Shown piece by piece: positions 59,826-64,000 of a DNA stretch of 64,000 nucleotides. The DNA comes from Zeugodacus cucurbitae. Its lineage: Eukaryota; Arthropoda; Insecta; Diptera; Tephritidae. The stretch's first letter is position 1. Each line of letters starts with the position of its first letter. A program made the position numbers and the translations under genes. The DNA lies in the NCBI RefSeq assembly GCF_028554725.1, contig NC_071667.1, positions 28,353,501 through 28,417,500 on the forward strand, read 5' to 3'. Under the pieces are notes generated by a model, which saw only the letters and a program-made list of their open reading frames with translations, had not been told where the DNA came from and did no database searches.

Positions 59826-60071
59826 TGGGCAGCAAAAACAAAAGCCAAACACGATCTTCTTCGGTTTTCTTCCGACACTTAATAAAAAAAAAAAATACGA
59901 AAAAATAAACATTTAATAGGTACAGTTTTTAAAATATTTTTTTTTTATAAATATTGACGTAATATGTATTGAACATGTAGCAGTCGTGAAGTGTTCACAC
60001 GCAATCCATCAACATTCAATATAGACCGCGATCTAAGTATCACGATAAATATTGAACGTGTAGCAGGCGCC
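59051..60071. mobile_element. TIR element with GGCGCCTGCTACACG ends, family unknown
   Basis: The left end GGCGCCTGCTACACGTTCAA is matched by the right end reading TTGAACGTGTAGCAGGCGCC (60052-60071). Similarity continues imperfectly for about 90 bp (GATCGCGATCCTGTATTG; TATTGATGGATTACG). Flanks are TAT on both sides, so a 3-bp target duplication is possible. Only a small frame (59732-59908) is present. I cannot assign a superfamily. Confidence 0.75.
59732..59908 (+). other. 58-codon small ORF inside the TIR element
   Basis: ATG at 59732 opens a frame reading MFTVESLPELCNSSYKGFLD, then NVQILDEYYELLGSKNKSQT and a Lys-rich end. TTTACAG at its start would also serve as a splice acceptor. The composition is more protein-like than neighbouring frames. 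The upstream duplicate unit carries the same start but runs into the next left terminus. No family recognised; possibly a captured exon or transposase remnant. Confidence 0.25.
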
Positions 60072-60858
60072 TATGGAATATCAGTTTATCAGATGAAGAT
60101 TTGACAAATTTAAAACTAATTCCTAGATATGTACATATGTATGTGAAAAGATACATTTACTTTAGTTCCGTGTTAATACTTCAACTCTTAAATTACCTAC
60201 TCTTTATGGGCCTTTTTCGCTGTTTTCAATCCTTTATAAATTGTTCCAATACTCGACAAAGACTGTTTCTTTATTATTTGTTTTTTATTGTTCTGCAGAT
60301 TTGTAGTAATTTTTATTCAAAATTTCGTTTTACTTTAAAGCTAATGCCACTACTTGCCAGTTATAGTCAACTCCAACGATTCGATACAGTTGTTGTAGAA
60401 CATCTGTATTCTCGAAAGGTCATTGGGACCTAGACCATTTGAAAACAATATCTTCTTTCATCAACCATTAGAACAATTGAGTTTCCCTGCAGGGCATATA
60501 CGTAATCGCACTTTGGTATGCATCTAAAAGCAGATATATATGTATGTAAGTACATATGTAAAATAATAAAAATAATTAATTAATACAGTACGCTAAATTA
60601 AATAAATGAAAAACAATAATTATAATCAAAAAGGAAATAAAATATGCAGGTTTATATAAGAATGCAACAGTAAAACTATTTGCTATGCAAAATTTCAAAT
60701 GAAAAAAATTAAAAAAACTACTTTTAATTAACAAAGAACATAGAATAATTTCGCTCATATATACGGATTAAAATTAAGCTATACATAATACATGCAGATA
60801 TACATATGCATATGTGCTGTCAAACTCTAACACATTCATCATTATTTATACAGATACA
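60072..60858. other. AT-rich spacer
   Basis: The open frame at 60101-60433 (+) is hydrophobic and AT-driven, without motifs. No gene supported. Confidence 0.35.
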
Positions 60859-60860
60859 TA

Positions 60861-61093
60861 CACAGCCGCGGTCAAAGTAATAGGTGGCGTACTATAAATA
60901 TCTATTAATAATAATAAAAATTAAAATCTCAACGGGAAGTGTCATGCTAATTAAGAGCTTACTGTACAAAACTGTAAAATTGATTACAAAACTGTCAAAT
61001 CTGAACTGATCGCTTAAAATTGATTCGTACAAGAGTTCGTGCCATTAATGATATCTGGTTTGGCTCGCTTCCATTATCTTGACCGCAACTGTA
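60861..61093. mobile_element. Tc1/mariner-like MITE
   Basis: The left end CACAGCCGCGGTCAAAGTAAT and right end (reverse complement TACAGTTGCGGTCAAGATAAT) are imperfect inverted repeats of the common Tc1 type CAGTTGCGGTCAA, flanked by TA on both sides. It is 233 bp and non-coding. Confidence 0.75.
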
Positions 61094-61095
61094 TA

Positions 61096-62012
61096 TGCAA
61101 AATCAAACCTACTCAGCCACATCCGCTTCTTTTCCCACAAAATCATTAATTATATTTTATACTGTGGTTTGAGATTTGAATTTGCATAAACAAACTACAT
61201 ACATACTATATATATGTATGTACATATATTGGAATGCATTTATGTATGAAGTTATGTTATTAAAAAATTATAAAACTGTACATATTTATGATAAAAAATG
61301 TAAAAAATTCCACCAACGATAAAGTACGATAGAGTGTGTCAAAGCAACATTTTATTTATTTATGTGTGTCGCACATTAGGGTTGTGTACGTAATGTTGTA
61401 GAATAACATTTATTTTTTTGTCATCGCTAAGTACTTTGATTTTAAATAATTCTTCCCAAAGCCGTGATTTTCAAGCTAAGAATTGGAGTACTTTTAACAG
61501 CACTTGCCTTCCGGTGATTTCTTTTATTAGAATACTTAGCATTAACTGGATTTTCAAGAAATTAAAGAATAAAAGCTTAGTTACACACCGAACCGAAAAT
61601 AGAAAACAATTCGGCTTACACGATTATTTTATGGATTGTCATGCCAACGTAAATTCTCCTCTCTATATAGTTCGTTGGTCGTGCGGTATAAACTCAGCAC
61701 AATAATTCTTTTCGGTTCACTCTCTGAGCAGCTTGAAATTTAATGATAATAATCTTAAACATTGTTGTTCTCCTGAAGCAGCTATCGCAGCAAATTTCCC
61801 GAATTGCAGTCGCCTCAGAATTCAGATTAGCTCTTTCCGGCATTTTTCGTCGTCGGAAACATTGAAATTCCAATATAATCTTGTTTCGAGGTTGAAATAA
61901 AGTTGAAAATTCGCAGGAATGTGGTCAGTTATAAAGTGATTAACTATAGTGAACACTGTAAATTAAGTACGAATATAGTACAAATGTAGTATTTATTCCA
62001 AACTAGAATATA
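61096..62012. other. unassigned stretch
   Basis: The open frame at 61418-61705 (+) has no recognisable domain. No gene supported. Confidence 0.3.
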
Positions 62013-62162
62013 CAGAGAAACCTCTTCTAACGGACGCCTCTGTTAAATGGATACCTTCCAAGTTATATTTGTAGAAGAAATGACCCTCTATTAAGCGTAC
62101 ACCTCTCTAGGGAAGACAAAAATCGCTCGACGGTGAGTGTCCGTCCAAGGGAGATTTCACTA
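62013..62162. mobile_element. short TIR element (MITE) with CAGAGAAACCTC end
   Basis: The left end CAGAGAAACCTCTTCTAACG and the right end (reverse complement TAGTGAAATCTCCCTTGGAC) are imperfect inverted repeats; ACCTCTnTAA-type subrepeats lie between. TA precedes the left end. Probably Tigger-like; the superfamily is inferred. Confidence 0.5.
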
Positions 62163-64000
62163 AATGTGATAATAGTTAAAACACTCCAGTCCGTCATGGT
62201 AGTGGAGAAACAAGAGCGAGAGTGGGCCATCCAAATATGAGTGATAGTTACCCGGCTTTTAGCTTGACTTGAAAATGTCTGCCAGCTCCATACGATTACC
62301 TTCAAAATCTCCTACATCAATTTAAAGGCCATAGGTAGATAAAAGCCTTTAGGGAAATAATGTACAACAACGAAAGTATTCAGAATGTAGACGCTTTCTT
62401 GAACAGTCAAACAGTCTAATTTATCTGTAAAATAGGTAAGTGAATTCCACTATTCTTGCATGGGGCCAGAATAACATGTCGGCCTTTGGGCAGCACACAT
62501 CTAAATTGGGTATCCGCTACATTCGCGTTAAGTTCTAGATCCTTTTACATATGTATTAGGCAGCGTACAGTTTGATTTTGGAGGACTGTCAGCATACTAG
62601 CAATTGGACTTTGGTGTGTTTGTGCCACAGATATGTTTGGCGTATACGCTCTTCTTACTTTGTTTGATCAGTGGCTGATTGTTCTTTGTAAGTCGAACAA
62701 GTTGCGTTTCCTTGATCGGTGTTAAAAAATCGCTTTCCTTTGCCAATGTTGTCAACTAACTCACCGATTTTCATGTTATAGTAATCGACAGTTTCTACCC
62801 TTACTGGCTCTTGTGACCCCTCTGTACGAGGCCGGTATGAACACAATGAAACTCAGTAAATCGTAGAATATGCTGAGACAGATTTAGGTTAATACTTAAA
62901 GAGTTTTCTTATCCAAACAAGCCGAGTACAAACAAGACGGTTGTGTCATGAAACTTTGACAGTATTCTGCTTAAGATTAGTGCTCTAAGACAATGTTAAA
63001 TATTTTTTGTTGGTGGATAAGCTCTTTCAAAGACTTCTGAATCCCTGTATGCAACAGGTCTGCTGTCAAATCACCAAAAGGTGATTCATAGTAACTCCCC
63101 TATCTATTTTTGAAATACGTTTATTATTTTTACCATTTCACTTTTTGGTGAACTTTTACCGTTCGAAATGCGAAAGAACGAAGATACAAACAAAACATAA
63201 CGCCAAATAATTCACTACCGAGTTTGTCGCGCCGGATCTTTTTTTTTGCATTGCTTAGAATATGTTTTAGAGCATGTTGCGACATTGGCGATGCAGCGGC
63301 AGCAGAGTTTATTGGCACGTCACGTGTATTTTGGCGGTCCTCTTATACATCATGCAGTATTTACCTACATACATACATGCATATATGATTGTGTGAGAGT
63401 TTGCGCTTTTGTTTAGAAACGTTTTTATGCTATATTATTTACAAACTCACCACGTGCGTCAAATTCAATAAATTCCGTTACACATAGTACTATGTAAGCG
63501 CTCGCCATACCAGCTATCTGTATCCGCACATACATACTTGGATGCCATACAAACATATGTATATACATACATATATATGTACGTCTGTGGCTTGGGTTGT
63601 ACGTGCGATTAGAAATTAGAGGCGCGCAAAAGCGTTGCTCGTGAGAGAGGAGATTGACGGCAAATAAAATGTGTAAATTTCATAGAATTGCGATTTTTTC
63701 TACACAGTTCACATATGCACACATACAAACACTAGTATAACCAGATATGCAGTTCCGCGTAAAATCCCATATATGTATATATATAAGTAAATGTGCTTGT
63801 ATGTTCATAAATATTTTTTTTCTAATCACAATCTCCACTCAAAACGCGGTCGGTTGGTCACAACACAAACACAAAATACCGCCGGTAAGCCAACACAATC
63901 CATTACCGATGCGTGTGTGTGTGTTTGTATTGGCGCGCTTGTGTTCATTCATTCTAAATTCATCGCGCCGGAATTTGAATATTTCTATTTCTAAAACAAT
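62163..64000. other. non-repeat island at the right edge
   Basis: Rich in ATACATATGTATG tracts and (GT)n near 63912. Minus-strand frames at 62846-62655 and 63318-63130 show no known domain. No supported gene. Confidence 0.35.

Overview
The window is nuclear DNA of a higher fly, most likely a tephritid fruit fly. The evidence is spliced genes with short GT-AG introns, an odorant-binding protein close to Drosophila Obp73a, a ModSP-like LDLa protein, and AT-rich DNA packed with insect transposon families. There are no bacterial genes, operons or CRISPR arrays. I recognise no tRNA or rRNA gene.

Host genes are few and all lie on the minus strand. (1) Two paralogous secreted LDL-receptor class A proteins lie in tandem: a four-exon gene at 15418-13738 and a partial one at 2808-2315. 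They share exon lengths and intron phases and resemble the N-terminal half of the immune protease ModSP, but no protease domain is visible. (2) A complete four-exon odorant-binding protein gene (46536-45798, 173 aa) has the classical cysteine spacing, a TATA/Inr-like promoter and a possible poly(A) signal. (3) A weak candidate small ORF or first coding exon lies at 49760-49888.

Most of the rest is mobile DNA. The dominant repeat (about a dozen copies or fragments) has subterminal inverted repeats, a GTTCGG...CCGAAC hairpin before a CTTACTTG 3' end and an internal GTCTGTCCGTCC microsatellite. This is the architecture of Drosophila DINE-1/INE-1 (non-autonomous Helentrons). Also present are canonical Helitrons (two with a decayed helicase, three short ones), RTE-like, Jockey-like, I/LOA-like and R1-like non-LTR remnants, Tigger/pogo and Tc1-mariner transposase pseudogenes, and several TIR-bounded MITEs (hAT-like with an exact 8-bp target duplication, piggyBac-like TTAA, Tc1-like, pogo-like, and a GGCGCC-ended element with a perfect 393-bp tandem duplication).

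Layout: 1-2 kb repeats; 2.3-2.9 kb partial LDLa gene; 3-13 kb mobile elements; 13.7-15.4 kb LDLa gene; 16-22 kb mobile elements; 22-25.5 kb simple-sequence-rich non-repeat island; 25.5-35 kb nested mobile elements; 35-37 kb island; 37.4-43.2 kb elements around a small island; 43-45.8 kb island; 45.8-46.6 kb OBP gene; 48.5-53 kb GC-richer island; 53.5-62 kb MITEs and repeats; 62-64 kb island. The islands look like intronic or regulatory DNA of larger genes, but nothing in the window proves that.
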